Below, piece by piece: positions 33,243-45,606 of a stretch of 64,000 bases of DNA. Made by a program: the position numbers and the translations under genes. Position 1 is the stretch's first letter. Each line of letters begins with the position of its first letter. The notes beneath the pieces are model-generated. The model was not told the DNA's origin, did not search any database, and saw only the letters and a program-made list of their open reading frames with translations. The stretch is from Plasmodium vivax (taxonomy: Eukaryota > Apicomplexa > Aconoidasida > Haemosporida > Plasmodiidae). The stretch is from NCBI RefSeq assembly GCF_000002415.2, contig NC_009910.1, positions 779,501-843,500 on the forward strand, in the 5' to 3' direction.

Positions 33243-34104
33243 TTGTGCATCGTCATGGCGGAGCGGTTCTGTCTGCTCTTTTGCTTTCTTTTAAAAGGTC
33301 ACTTCGATAAGCTGCTTAGCACTTTCGCGTAGGTTTGACTTTCCCTTAAGAATGTGCCGCCATGCGTAGAGGCGGAAAAAAAAAAAAAAAAAAATCCACA
33401 CCCCCGCGCAAAGGTGAACCGATTTACGCCCCCCAATAGGCATCTCAATTAGGAGGGCAACATGCTTGCCACATCGGTTGGTCAATTTCTACATTTTTTT
33501 TTTACCACTTGGAGAGGAACACACGGAGAGGCGCGCAACGTTTGGCAGCCTCCCCTTCAGCGCTCAACAATTCGATTAGCTGCTACTTTTACGGAGTCAC
33601 ACTAGGGGGAAATTACAACGGGAGAGGGGGGCACTTAAAAATATATGCACACGGAGAAGCATATAAGAAAGGGACCCCGACATACCTACCGCTTAGCAAA
33701 TCGACGGAAGTTTCCCCCTTTGGAGTGATGACCACTTGGCAGGATGAAAAGAATTGGCCTGACCTGGCAAAGAAGTGAAGACGAATGGGAGACAGCTAAC
33801 AGGGGAGGAGAGCCTATCGAGGGAACTCGTTCACTTACAGTTTAACCTACTGAAGTGAGAAGTCGCGTTCCCTGCAACCATGTGGTGTGTTCCTCTCAGT
33901 AGGGCACTCCTATAACTTCCCCTTTGAGTACGTTCCACAGTCCATCCGTTTTTACCTCCCACACAGTTGAGGCAAAAATGTTCATTCTGTGCACCGTTTT
34001 GCATTTTTCTGCGCCCCGAAAGAGGTGGTCCCCAACGCGTCGCATAGTGAAGGGCAGACAGGTTAACCTTCCGTTCGCTCGGGATAAAAAAAGGAGCGGT
34101 ATTC

Positions 34105-34160
34105 CCCCACGCGGTAACCCCACGCGGTAACCCCACGCGGTAACCCCACGAGGTAAACCC
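34105..34160. repeat. 13-bp tandem repeat
   Basis: About four copies of ACGCGGTAACCCC, the last diverged. Noncoding. Confidence 0.8.
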
Positions 34161-34973
34161 ACTTGCTGCTCTTTTCCCTAACCTTTCGGGGGGAAACGTG
34201 CCCTCGCTAAGATGACCCTTCTTTGGCGCCCCGTTCAACTGGACTAACATTACACACCATTTTGTATGCCCATTTGGGCTGTTCATGTGAGGCTCATTTT
34301 TACACACATGCAGAACAAAACGGGCCCAACGGGTGTTTTTAATTTAAATTGCTGGTTTCCAAGTGGGAGGAGGAACATCACCGACGCTGTTAAGAGGAGT
34401 GAGGAGACAAATTAACGCCCAAATGGGAGACACCCCCATTTTTGCCCTTCAAGTTGAGTGGCCCATTTAGCCCATACGCGTCATTTGTTCGGAGCGGCGC
34501 CCCAAAATAAAAGGGCATCTTTATACCGCTTATCTGATTTGAAAAAATTGGGAAGCAAAACTGGTGGGGGGAGATATGCACAAGGGGAGAGGGGTGTGCA
34601 TGTAGGGGGGGGAGTTACAACGGAGACGGACTACCTTTTATGTGCCCTCACTCAAGTGTCGTCCCTCCTCTAATGAAGAGAAAACAGTCAACGAGAAGCG
34701 GCAAACATGAGGCGAAATGGAGGAAACGGTTGGAAGTCATCTTACGTTCCTAACTTATACGCACCAATTTTGTTGAAAAAAATTGCGCGCAAAGATTTGC
34801 CCCTTTCCCTTTTACAGAAGGGGGCATGCGGTTGGGCCAGAGGGGGGTAGTACCAGGGAGGCACGACCAGCAGGGTGGTTGACGCTGCTCAAACGTTTAA
34901 GGGAAAAATTGGTTCTATTTTGAAAAAATCGGTTCCATTTTGAAAAATCAGGTTCCACTTGGCGAATGCCGCT

Positions 34974-35126
34974 CTCCATTTGCGAACGCCGCGCTCCATT
35001 TGCGAACGCCGCGCTCCATTTGCGAACGCCGCTCTCCATTTGCGAACGCCGCGCTCCATTTGCGAACGCCGCTCTCCATTTGCGAACGCCGCGCTCCATT
35101 TGCGAACGCCGCTCTCCATTTGCGAA
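34974..35126. repeat. 20-bp minisatellite
   Basis: Seven full units and a partial of CTCCATTTGCGAACGCCGCK. Units differ only at the last base (G or T), in an alternating pattern, which suggests recent amplification. A weaker GGTTCYATTTTGAAAAAWC repeat precedes it at about 34910-34955. Confidence 0.9.
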
Positions 35127-35731
35127 AATCAGTCCGGAAAATGGCCTTAACTGCGACTGCCCTTTTGGGGGAGCCCAAAAAATTAGTCTCTAATCGGCGG
35201 AGTAAATCAGTGAGGGCGGGTCCCCCCTCAACATGTATCACGGCATGATGAAAGGCACAAAAAATAAAAAAAAGACAAACATAAAAACAGTGACACTACG
35301 GGGATGCACGGGAAAAGAGTTATTTCAGCCGCGGGGACATTTTCCAGAGGGGGACGGAGCGGCACATTGGCGTGAAGATACCCATATGCACGATGCGGCG
35401 TTGTGGTGCTGGAAACAGCGCACATTTTCGAATCTGCGGAAAGTCCATTTTGTTGTTTTTTTTTCAAAAGTGTGGGGCAGTTCGTTCCTTCGCAAGCGGC
35501 GGCAAAATGTGGCCCACTTGGCGCATTTCGCCCACTTCTTCTGCTCAATTTTAACATCTCAGCTTCGTCCGCTCGAACGGAAGAGCGGCTTCTCCTGTGA
35601 GGGCGAACATCCAGCGCACTCGTGCCAGCACTTCACTGAGTGGGGCGCGATGTCGGGTGTAAGCTTTCAAACCAATTGATCTACATCTGGTTGGGCGGCC
35701 TCTAACTTTTTCTGGGCAGCTGCTCACCTGT

Positions 35732-37208
35732 TTATTGTTCTTTCGTCTCGTTGGAATCGGCCCCCTCCTCCTGGGAATCGGCCTTGTCCCCCTCCTGGGA
35801 GTCCTTTCCTTCCTCTTGGGCTGGCGCCGCTGCCGCAGCACTTGAGGTGGCACTCGCCGCACCTGAGGTGGCACTCGCCGCACCTGAGGTGGCACTCGCC
35901 GCACCCGAGGTGGTACCCGCTGCACCTGAGGTGGCACTCGCCGCACCTGAGGTGGCACTCGCCGCACCCGAGGTGGTACCCGCTGCACCCGAGGTGGTAC
36001 CCGCTGCACCCGAGGTGGTACTCGCTGCACCCGAGGCGGAAGAACCCGCTGCTCCCTCCTGGGAGTCAGGCTCCGCCGTGGCCGCCTTGCGCAGTTTAGC
36101 CTCTCGAAGGGCATCCTTATAATCCAAAGCCCTCTCGGCAAAAAGGGCGCACCACTTCTTCTCGATCCCTTCTATGGTAGTGGTCCACAGGTTCAGAAAA
36201 TTAGTTAAAGAGTAAACAAAAGAAACAGTCACCACAGTTTCTGCATTCATATTAAAATCATAAATTTCATCATAATAATCGTCAATATCTTTTAAATCTT
36301 TGGCTATATCTTCAAGACATTCATTCCATAAGGCTATTTTCTCCTCCTTTAGTAACCCACACTGGATAGAGAAGTCATGTAATTCCCCGAATAAATTATC
36401 CAGCGCTCTTTCATAATCGGATTTCTGTATGCGATTGCACTCATCCAATAGAAGCTCTACTTTTTCTTTCGGCACAACAAACATATGTTCTTTTAGTATA
36501 CCTGATATGTCTAACCCTCCGTCTTCTTCTTCCTCCTCATCATCTTCATGACTCTCTTCTTCATTACTTTCATCATCATCTTCTTCTTCGTCATCCTCCT
36601 CCTCCTCCTCATCATCATCATAATCTTCATCATCCCTCTGCGTCTTCTTCTGTTGTTCTTTTTTTACTGAGCAGGAAGCTGCCCCATCTGGGGATTCACC
36701 TTGTTCCCCTTCGCTGCCTTCGCTGCACTCTCTGCATTCGCTGCAATTGCCACAGTCGCCGCAATCGCCGCAGTCGCTGCCATCACTGCAGTCGCTACAA
36801 TCGCTGCCAGCACATTTGCCGTTGTTGCTCTTCTTCTTGTTCAGCTCACTTGAGGTGGAGTGACCATCTGAGTCAGAAGTGAATTGGGATAATTGCCTCG
36901 GGCCCTTCTGGCCTGCACCTCCTAGGGATAATGCACTTCCGTTTGGGAGGTCGCCATTCTGCGAAGAAAATCACCAAAGGGGGAAAAAAAAAAAGGAGTG
37001 ATGTGTTTGGAGAGTTGGTCTACTTGCACTGTGTGGTGAAGAAGAGGGGTTTGTTTGTCCTTTTTTCTGCGTCAGTTGAAGGTGACTCTTTTTTGCTAAT
37101 TATTCTCTTTTTTTTGCTAATTTTTTTCTCTTTTTTTTTTCGCCTCACCATCAGCACAATATTCATCAGGGTGAACACAGAGAAGACTACTCGGGGCGCG
37201 GTCAACAT
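35732..37208 (-). CDS. PHIST/RAD exported protein 1 (Pv-fam-e type)
   Basis: Exon 1 37149-37208 (20 codons, hydrophobic: MLTAPRVVFSVFTLMNIVLM), intron 190 bp (GTGAGG...CTTCGCAG, phase 0), exon 2 35732-36958; 428 residues. Residues 41-45 are RQLSQ, a PEXEL-type export motif. Then come a segment with Cys at about every third residue (~68-100; DCSDCSDGSDCGDCGDCGNC), a long Asp/Glu tract (~120-165), and the PRESAN domain (~180-310) with IALWNECLEDIAKDLKDIDD and EKKWCALFAERALDYKD. The tail has about ten TSGAAS-like hexapeptides encoded by 18-bp repeats. PHIST proteins are exported to the infected red cell, where members bind cytoskeleton or surface-protein tails; the role of this one is unknown. 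Longest exon 2 of the array and the only one with the Cys and acidic segments. Confidence 0.85.
35838..36040 (-). repeat. 18-bp coding repeat at the C-terminus of PHIST 1
   Basis: About ten 18-bp units encoding TSGAA(S/G)-type hexapeptides, GC-rich compared with the rest of the gene. Confidence 0.85.
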
Positions 37209-39063
37209 CTTCGTCAAGCTCACTTGCGGTGGAAGTCTAACAGGGGTGGGGGCAATATATTAAAAGCTAACACAGCTTATGTTCGTTTATGTGATTTACA
37301 AAAAAAATATCCACTTGGTATTATTATTATTTTTGGGCGGTAAAAAAAAAAGAAAAAAAAATTGAAAATCCAAAGGTTAAAAAAAAACGCTATAAATTTG
37401 CGCGGTATGACAGGTGAAGAAAAATTATTTGAAGCTTAGTAATTCAAATAAAAAAGAAAATCATTTAAAAATTAGATTTATTTTTTAAATAGAAAAAAAA
37501 AAAAATTATAAACAGTTTAAAATACAAAAATGAGCAGATAAGAACATACAGAAATGCTTCTTCCTTTCTTTTCTTTTTTTTTTTTTTTTTTTTAACATAG
37601 CAACGAACGAAAGGCAGCGAAAGCTGTCCTCCTCACTCCACTGTAGGCATAAAATACAGCCACAGGATGGAAGAAGAACTTGCCGGGCTACAGCTAGCCA
37701 AACCGTAGGATATCTATCTACTATACATACAAATCTCTGCGTGTTGGAGGCGCCATTAGATTGATTGCTACATTTTTATTCATTTTGCCTGCACAGGTGA
37801 TAGCGTAGCGTAGCGGCAAAAATGGGGTCTCCTCTCCATGCATATTGCGCAGTATTGTAGGCTCGCTACAGAGGAATCGTTTCAGAAAAAATAGGAGGAT
37901 GCAATAAAGCAGTAACTGCATAACGGGAGAGAGGGTCACTCATTCCAAAGTGAACGCCCACTTGGCAGTTTTTTTTTTTTTTAAAGGGGCTGGGTTAAAT
38001 GAGTTGCCTCCCCCCGCACGCATGCGGAAGGGGGTATTATATAGTATATAGTAGGTCCTTTCGCCAAAGGTGGCGAACGCGCGGCCAGGGCGGCAAAAAA
38101 AACGTATGCACGAGTGTTAGCAAATATACATATATATGTATATGTATATTTATATGCATATTTATATGTTGTGCTCGCTCCTTTCCCGAGCCACACCCCT
38201 TTATGGAAGCCGCGCCATCGTCGTTCGTAAAGAGTTTCAAGGGGAAAGGCTCTCATCCCAAATCGGGTTTCGTTGCGTTTGTGAGGCGGCTACGAGGCGG
38301 CTTCTGCGACGGCTTCTGCGACGGCTTCTGCGAGGCGGCTCCCCTAACCTACACATTCGCTCTTCGTGAAGCGCTCTACACGCTATCATCAAACTGTTGC
38401 GACGCGTTAACACCTTCACGTTCTTCGTTTGTCGTGGATACGACTCACACCCCATGGGCGCTTAACTCCAAAGCTGCGAACTCCCCTAGTTGGGGAGAGT
38501 GTCCCAATCGGAGTTTAATCCCCTTGAGGAGGGACCCCCCCTCGGGTTTATCAATTACCATTCAAATGTGAGATTCTTTTGTTTTAAAAAAAAAAAAAAA
38601 GCTAGCTACACTCAAATGACACAGTTGGGACGCACGAAAAAAGGAAGGCCAGAAAATGTAACGCGCGTGCCGGCTGGGGTGTGCCCCAACCCGCGACGCA
38701 CATTACTGAAGCGGAACAAAAAAAATAAAATTAAAATAAAAATAAATAAACAAATAAGCAAAGAAGTGAATAAATAAACAAATAAACAAATAAATAAACA
38801 AATGAACAAATGAACAAACAAATGCACAAAGAAGCGAATAAAGAAACCAATATTACCAATCTAGGGGAACACCAAACGGGCTTGCATTTTTTTTTTGCTC
38901 TTCCATTTTGACAGCTCAGCTGCGATTGCACAGACGAAAAGGTTTCCCTTTTGGGAGTTGGCTCGGCACATGGTGGGCGCAAAGGGAGGGGGAAATTTCT
39001 GGTCAGTTGTGGTCAGTTGTGGTCTCCACTTAAGTCTTCCCATCTGCCCACACGATGCACCCA
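37209..39063. other. intergenic region between PHIST 1 and PHIST 2
   Basis: AT-rich with poly(dA)/(dT) runs (37490-37505, 37566-37592, 37970-37982), a TATATGTATATGCATA alternating stretch at about 38125-38170, GGCTTCTGCGAC repeats at about 38285-38340, and an AAATAAAC-type tetranucleotide run at about 38718-38830. No gene supported. Confidence 0.55.
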
Positions 39064-39973
39064 TTAGGTGCTCACCTGCTCGCTACTCTGCGGGATGTCG
39101 GCCCCCCCCTTGCAGCCCTCTGCCGCCTGGGAAAAGATGCAGTTCCACTTCTTCTCATTTGCCACAATCGCGTCTGCACTTAGAGTGACGTACCTGTTTA
39201 GGCATTCAGAAAAGGAATGCATCGTCACAACGGAGAAGTTCAGTTTGGACGCACAGTGCTTATCGTAAAAGTGTTTTATTTCTTGAAATTCCTTGTTGAT
39301 TTCTTCCTGGCACTTGGTCCATAATTTTAATTTTTCCTCCTGAGACATCCCACACTTGGAAGCTAGCTCCTCAAGCTTGTCTAACAATCGGTCCAGCAGA
39401 TTGTTGTGGCATGACTTTTGAACCATTTTAAAATGCAGAAGCAGTTCTTCCATATCTTTTTTGGGCACTAACAATGTATGCGGTTTTAGCATTTCAGAGA
39501 TATCTACTTGCTCATCATCGGACGAAGCAGCTGTGCTCTTCTCTGTGGAGGAGGGGGCTTTAGCATCGGTGTATAGATCTTCTTCGCTATCCATATGTAC
39601 GTCCCTTGGTGGGTTGGCGGACTCATTTGGGTTAAACTTCATTTCGGCCATCTGTCTCGGGGCCGCACTTACAGCTGGCGCTGGCCAACAAGTGTCGCTC
39701 GAAAGGTTGGCATTAGTCTGCAGGCGGGATGTCGCACAGATGGGGCAAAAAGGAAAAAAAAAAGAAGGCAATTTTGGGGGGAGAGCAAAGAGTCTTTCGG
39801 CATTTCGATGGCTACGTATTTCTGCTTCTATGTATTTCTTTTTCTTTTCTTTTTTATTTTTCCTTTTCTTTTTCTTTTCCTTTTTAATGCCTCCGCGGGG
39901 CGCGTGCCCTCACCAATACCAAAACGTGCAACAGGGCGAACAGAGAGAACACGACTCGGGGGATATCCAACAT
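39064..39973 (-). CDS. PHIST/RAD exported protein 2
   Basis: Exon 1 39914-39973 (20 codons, MLDIPRVVFSLFALLHVLVL), intron 196 bp (GTGAGG...GCCTGCAG, phase 0), exon 2 39064-39717; 237 residues. At residues 41-45 lies RQMAE, a PEXEL with Met for Leu, so export by the standard route is less certain. The PRESAN domain covers ~95-225, with LASKCGMSQEEKLKLWTKCQ and ANEKKWNCIFSQAAEG. No C-terminal repeat. Exon 1 is very close to that of PHIST 1 (shared PRVVFS), so these two look like close duplicates in their targeting exon. The apparent ATG at 39771 lies inside the intron and is not used. Confidence 0.85.
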
Positions 39974-42900
39974 TCTGTTTGTAGCCACTTGGGACGGCCC
40001 AAATGGAGCGGGGGGAAGCAAACAAAGCAAATGAAGCGGGGGAGAGGCAAACGAGGCAAGCGAAGCAAACGAAGCGTTTATCACGCGGCGAATCAAACTG
40101 AGGCGGACTTTCAACAAATAAATGGCTACCCGAATGAGTTTAAAAAAATATAATTGCCTTAATGAAGCACCAAAAAATAAAATGCATACATATACATAAG
40201 TACTTAGGTACATACGTACATTTTTAGGGCATACAAAGGGGCTAGCGACTAGTTTACTCTTCCCGCGGGGGATAAAATTTGCTAAAACAATACGCGTGGT
40301 ATGTAAAATGGAAAGGAAAAAAAAAAAAATAATAAAATAAAATAAAAAAGCACTGGAAAGAAAATTGGAAAATAGGCAAAAGAACAATTCGTCGCAAGTG
40401 TCTGCGCGAGCGAGCAATGCAACTAGCCCCCACTGCAAGCAAGGGAACTCAAATTGACCCTTTTCGATTCCCAATTATTGCTTAATTTTACATGTGGAGC
40501 ACATGCGGTGGGAGCGGATAAAAGGTGGGGCAGCATATAGCCATATAGCCACATTGCCATATTGCCAGCATATCACGCCCTTATGCCATACTTTTTTGCT
40601 ATTAAAATATTTGCAAGGTCCGCTAAAATGGTAATTTTAAAAGGGGAAGTAGCGCAGATGCCTTGTAATTCCATTTGAATGTTCCTTTTATTATTATTTT
40701 TTAAATTTTTTATTTTTTTTTATTATTATTTTATTTTTTTATTTTTTTTTTTCCCCACCACGTAGCTATGATTTCTCCCAACTTTCGCATGTAAACAAAT
40801 AATTATATTATTCCGCATTTTACCCGATGGGCCTCTAATGCAGCATTATGCGCCTCTCACGCAGTGTAGTCGCGTAAAATGACTTTTTTTTTAAAATAAA
40901 ACATTTCGCAAAAGTTCGATTTTCTGGAAATTTTTTTCGCAAAAAGGGGATCCCCGTTAAGGTACGAATTCGCTGCATATTTTTCGCTTCCTCCCCATTT
41001 GTGCCTCTTCTTTTTTTTGCTAATCATTTTTGCTAATGCGCCGTTTTGTGGCAATGGTAAAGTAAATGGATTTCACAGTACAGCTCATTTGAGCCCCCCT
41101 CAAATGTACCTAACGTTCCAGTTTGCGTTAAATTGCCTGGGGATGTGAGCAGCGGCTACCCTTGGGGGGAGAATACCCAAAAGAACATTCGTATCGGCCG
41201 GGTAGTGACAAAAATGGGACCTTCTTCGACATGCATCATGGGAGGGAGAAACCAGTTCATGGCTAAGCGGGATAATAACCCCCTCATCCATTTCTCCCCA
41301 TTGTGCTCATACATTTTGGAGGCCCCTCAAAAGGATGCTACCAAGTGCCGGACCCAAAAATAAAGGGGAAGGGAGGGGGATGCCCTGATTGGGGAAAAAC
41401 GAACCAAAAAAAGAACAGGTAAAGAAGTTTTCCTCCCTTTTTTACTACATCGTGATGGTAAAAAAGAAGTTAAAAAAGAAGGAAACCCCTCGTTTAAATG
41501 GGTGCATACCGATGTAGGCACGCCCACAGCTGCACTGTGCGGTCATCTAAACTTCCACGCGTGACAGGGCGGACGCGCTAAGCACGCCGCATGGTAAGGG
41601 ACGCTCAAAAAAGATGATGCGTTTGTCAAAATGTAAGGTGTTGGAAAGAAGTCCCTCCTTCCCCCCGTAACCGCTGGCCCCGTGATCGCTTCCCCCTGTT
41701 CGCATTTTAAATGACTCCTCTGAGGTGTATACTTATGAGATTATTCCTGTGAGGTTGTGCAGCTGCGTAAGGAAAGGAATAGATGGGGGGAGGTGGACTT
41801 CTTTCCCAAATGTACAAGCATAAGCTTATTTTTAAAAAATTGAAGCTTTGGAAAGAAAGAAAAAAGTGCATCACTATGGTGAATGCACATGCTCTCTCAG
41901 GTTGTGTCTCCATGTGGGTTACCCTTTTATTGGAGCATTCTCATTTGCGTATCCCGTTAGCACAGCTGTGCCATTGGGAGCGAACGGTCCTAAGTTTGCA
42001 TAATGCCGTTTCGCAAAAAAGAGGAGGACGTCGATATGTTCTAGTAAAGCCATGGGCATCAGGGAGCAGTTGTGCAGTTCTCCTTTCATGGGACGTGTTT
42101 TTTTCGTTGCTTGGGATTGTGTCAGCAGGAAGGGGGTGGCAGCTGCGGCGTGTTCACTAGGAAGAGGTGTCCACTTGGCGATAGAGTGGGTTCGCGCAAG
42201 TGGAGCGTAAGCCGTTTTCCCTAAGTCTGCCCCAACTTTGCCGCTACCCCCCCAGCATGTTCAAAGTAAAAGCACCAAATTGGTCGTCTCTTCTTAACCC
42301 AAAGAGCCCGTGCTGCGAACTTGAGGAGGGGGTACCCAATGGGATTAGCACACCGTTGGGCCAAAAAATAATGGAACATTTTGGGAGAGAAAACTGTTTA
42401 GTAAAAGGATTAACCAAAAAAATAAACATGAGCTAAAGCGGTTATCTATCAACACGTTCGTACGCTTGACAGGGAAAGACTGCCGCCAAAGAGTCACGCA
42501 CCCAACGCTCAACCTAATCAGCAGGATATTTCAAATTATTTCAATTTTAACCGTCCATATGTGTGTGAATAGCTCTTTCGCCTCCCTCTTCACATTACGC
42601 CTTCGATCATACTATTTCCGTTGCACATTTTTTTGTTCTTCCGGAAAGGTTGCCACTCTTCTTTGATGAATTTACACCCATTCGGCATTTCAATGGTGCT
42701 CTATAAAAAAGGAACGTAGTTAAATTATGCAAAAGAAAGCATGCCCATTTATAGAGGCAAGATTAACCGTTTTGCACCAATTCATATCGTCAAAAGGGGG
42801 CTATTTCATGTCAAGTAAAGAGTTATTCATTGCAAGTGGGACTACCCCCAATATGTAAGCAGTGGAAATGCTCCCGTCGATTTGTTGAACAGCTTGTGGC

Positions 42901-45606
42901 TTCTATTTATGGAAAGTTCTATCGAAATGGAGGCGTACATTTATTTGAATATGCTTTAAAACAAAATGAGAAAATGGTACTTCCAATCCTGTCAGCAAAG
43001 GTTAGATGTATTATTTTACGTGTTAATAAAAAGTGTGTTTCGGGGGGATATACTGCACCAGAGGGTGTAAGCTTCTCTCCTTCAACGATATCAAGAGGGT
43101 AAAATAAATTAAATAAAGCGGGATGCTAAAATGATTCTAAAAGTAACTTGCGGAGTAGAAAAAAATAAAGCGCATCCACATTATAACACTGTTCGATGAA
43201 CGGATCAGCACAAGTGCGCATAGCTAGAGCTGCTCACACACAGATGGACGCAATTTTAACTTTTTAACAACGCCAAATGGAGGGTTAACCCTGCTGGAAA
43301 AGTAGCCAATGTGTTTTCTATTGCGAAAGAGCCATAAATGAGTAGTTCGAATTAGCACAACGGAAGCTCTTCACGTTTGCTCCCTGCGTGCAAGTGGAGA
43401 GGAAGGAGAAGAAGGAGGAGAAGCAGAAGAGGAAGGAGAAGAAGAGTAAACCAAACGATCTGCACATGTGCGTAATCATTTTTCGTACTTATTTGAACAG
43501 TCGTTAATTTTGCTCCTCCCTTCTGCAGCAGTGGCAATGTAAGCTAATGAGCGGATAGGCAAGGTACAGATACACGTTATAACCGCGCTATAATGATAAC
43601 TTAAAAAGGAAAACTTTTTGCAACGCTTGATAACCGCTAAATCAATTGAAGGATATTTCAGCTAATTCGTTTGTCAGCATAAAAATAAAATACCCATTTT
43701 GTATATGTTAATCGATTTGTTATGTTTTTTTTTTTTTTTTTTTCTGTGCGTTTTGTTGCAAGCGAATGTATTTGCTTCCAAAGGGTGATAAAACACACGT
43801 GTGGCTAAATTAGCCAATAAGCTAACATACGGTTTTACCAACAATCTGCAGGTAGGTAACTTATTATGATTAGCATTTACTACACGAGTGATAATATGTT
43901 TGCATGGTCGCTCATACATGCAAAAAAAAAAAAAAAAAATGTAGAAGCAGTCTCACATTTAACAAAAAAAAGGATGGGGAAATATATCAACTCAGATATC
44001 CAAGAGGAAGAGCAGTTTTATTTATTACTTTAATTTTTACAATATTAAGCTTAGCAAGAATGTTAAAGGAGCGGTCGAGTGGTCGATTCGCCGAGTCGTC
44101 AAATCATCGAGTCGTCGAGTCGTCGAGTCGTCAAATCATCGAGTCATCGAGTCGTCGAGTCGTCAAATCATCGAGTCGTCGAGTCGTCGAGTCGCCCAAT
44201 CCCATATTTCCCCTTTTACTCTTTCCAAATAATGACACTTTCTAGATGTGCATAAAAATATTGCTCACACTTTTGCGCACGTGAGTGTATCCTTTTTAAC
44301 AGGGGAAGAATTTTCCACAGAAGGGTATTTCTCCCTACTCATCATTTGCTAGCGCGTAAGAATATACGGTGATATTACATTAGCGCACTTGCTACATATG
44401 CTAACAAAATAAAAAGGAGAAACGCCCCAAAGGTCAGAGTGAAAATTAACCATATTGATATTTTCCCTTGGAGAACAGGCACAGCATATATTTATCATCT
44501 CCTCATTGCATGTGTGAATATTTAAAGGCAAATCCAATTACATAAAAAAAAAAAAAAAATAAATAATACCCTATCATACTCGTTATGATTGTATAGAACA
44601 CAAAATGGTGTCCTCTTAGCTGCACAAAACGGTGCATATAGAATAGCCCAACAAATTGCATACTTGCCATTTCGAAGAGTCACAAGCTTCAACATTTTAC
44701 CCTCATTATTGCAACGTGGAAGGGAACGGTGCATCCCCGAAGAGGCATATATTCTAAACCTTCAATTTGTTTTTTTCCCTATATGAAGATCTCCCCCTAA
44801 ATACACATATTGCACAGATGTGAACATTTTTCGTCTGGGGAATTTGCACTCTTAACCCTAATGCGCAGAAATTATCAGCGATAGAATGTCGAAAAAGTGC
44901 ATACTGCTGACTTATGCAAAATAAAGAAGTGTGCCAATTTATCCATCCCATGAGAAGCAAAAAAATTAGGAACCCTCTCTTTTACTTTTATTTTACACTA
45001 AAAGTGAAGAACTCCTTTTTTTAGCTTAGCAAACGAATCGTTTTCTTATGTCAAATTTGCGCTTTCTTCAAACGGAAAAAAGAAGTTTAGTCAAATCGGT
45101 AAAGGGGCTTATATATTAAATATATGGCGGTGTTAATAACAAAAACGGGACATGCGAATAGCAAACATAACGTGAAACAAAGCAATGTCGCTCGGTTCGC
45201 GAAAAAATGGTGTACAAAAAAAAGGTATACAAAAAAAAGTGTACAAAAAAAATGAAAAGGCCTTATAGGGTGACATTCCTATCTATGGCTGAACTCTAAA
45301 AGTGGGTATACTTCATTTCAGTAAAAGAAATTTAAACACGGATGATTCTTCACATGTAAAAGATAACAAACAGGAAGTGTTAGATACAACCACTCTTTTT
45401 TACTGAGGATAATATGGGATCTTTTTTTTTTTTTTCTTTTTTATTATTCTCTTTGGAGTTTTTTTATTTTCCCACATTTACACCATAAGTTGGTACCTCT
45501 TTCTTTCAATTAAAAATATTTATTCGTTCCTTTTTTAGCAATTTCATATATATGATAATTCATATTAACAGTTTTTTTCTATTTGCCCTTGGTAGGTAAA
45601 CTATGC
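39974..45606. other. 5.6-kb intergenic region between PHIST 2 and PHIST 3
   Basis: The largest gap of the array; base composition turns clearly AT-rich here. Contents seen: poly(dT)-rich stretch 40680-40755, poly(dA) tracts near 43921-43938, an 8-bp repeat at 44072-44195, and three short GTACAAAAAAAA repeats near 45208-45250. Short open frames (for example 42830-43102, plus) lack an ATG or a recognisable domain. I looked for PHIST motifs on the minus strand and saw none. Confidence 0.5.
44072..44195. repeat. 8-bp repeat array (CGAGTCGT)
   Basis: CGAGTCGT units interleaved with CAAATCAT variants, about 15 units, noncoding. Confidence 0.85.

Larger units (their letters stand above)
33243..35731. 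other. 2.5-kb intergenic region at the boundary to the PHIST array
   Basis: Between the NT-C2 gene and the first PHIST gene. It contains poly(dA) at about 33376-33394, a 13-bp repeat at 34105-34160 and a 20-bp minisatellite at 34974-35126. The long frames over the second repeat arise from the repeat itself and are open in several frames on both strands. No gene supported. Confidence 0.55.

Noticed and set aside
34812..35248. Overlapping 75-100 residue frames on both strands over the 20-bp array
   Set aside because: All consist of the repeat translated in different phases; no upstream gene context.
37020..37223. 67-residue minus-strand frame at the PHIST 1 signal
   Set aside because: Only its middle (37149-37208) is coding as exon 1; the rest reads into the intron and the stretch before the ATG.
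42830..43102. 90-residue plus-strand frame with mixed composition
   Set aside because: It starts at TTG, has no ATG near its start and no similarity I recognise; kept as noncoding.
43904..44245. Plus-strand frame with a hydrophobic stretch (RAVLFITLIFTILSLA) that resembles a signal exon
   Set aside because: It runs straight into the 8-bp repeat, has no following exon or export motif that I could find, and lies opposite to the array strand.
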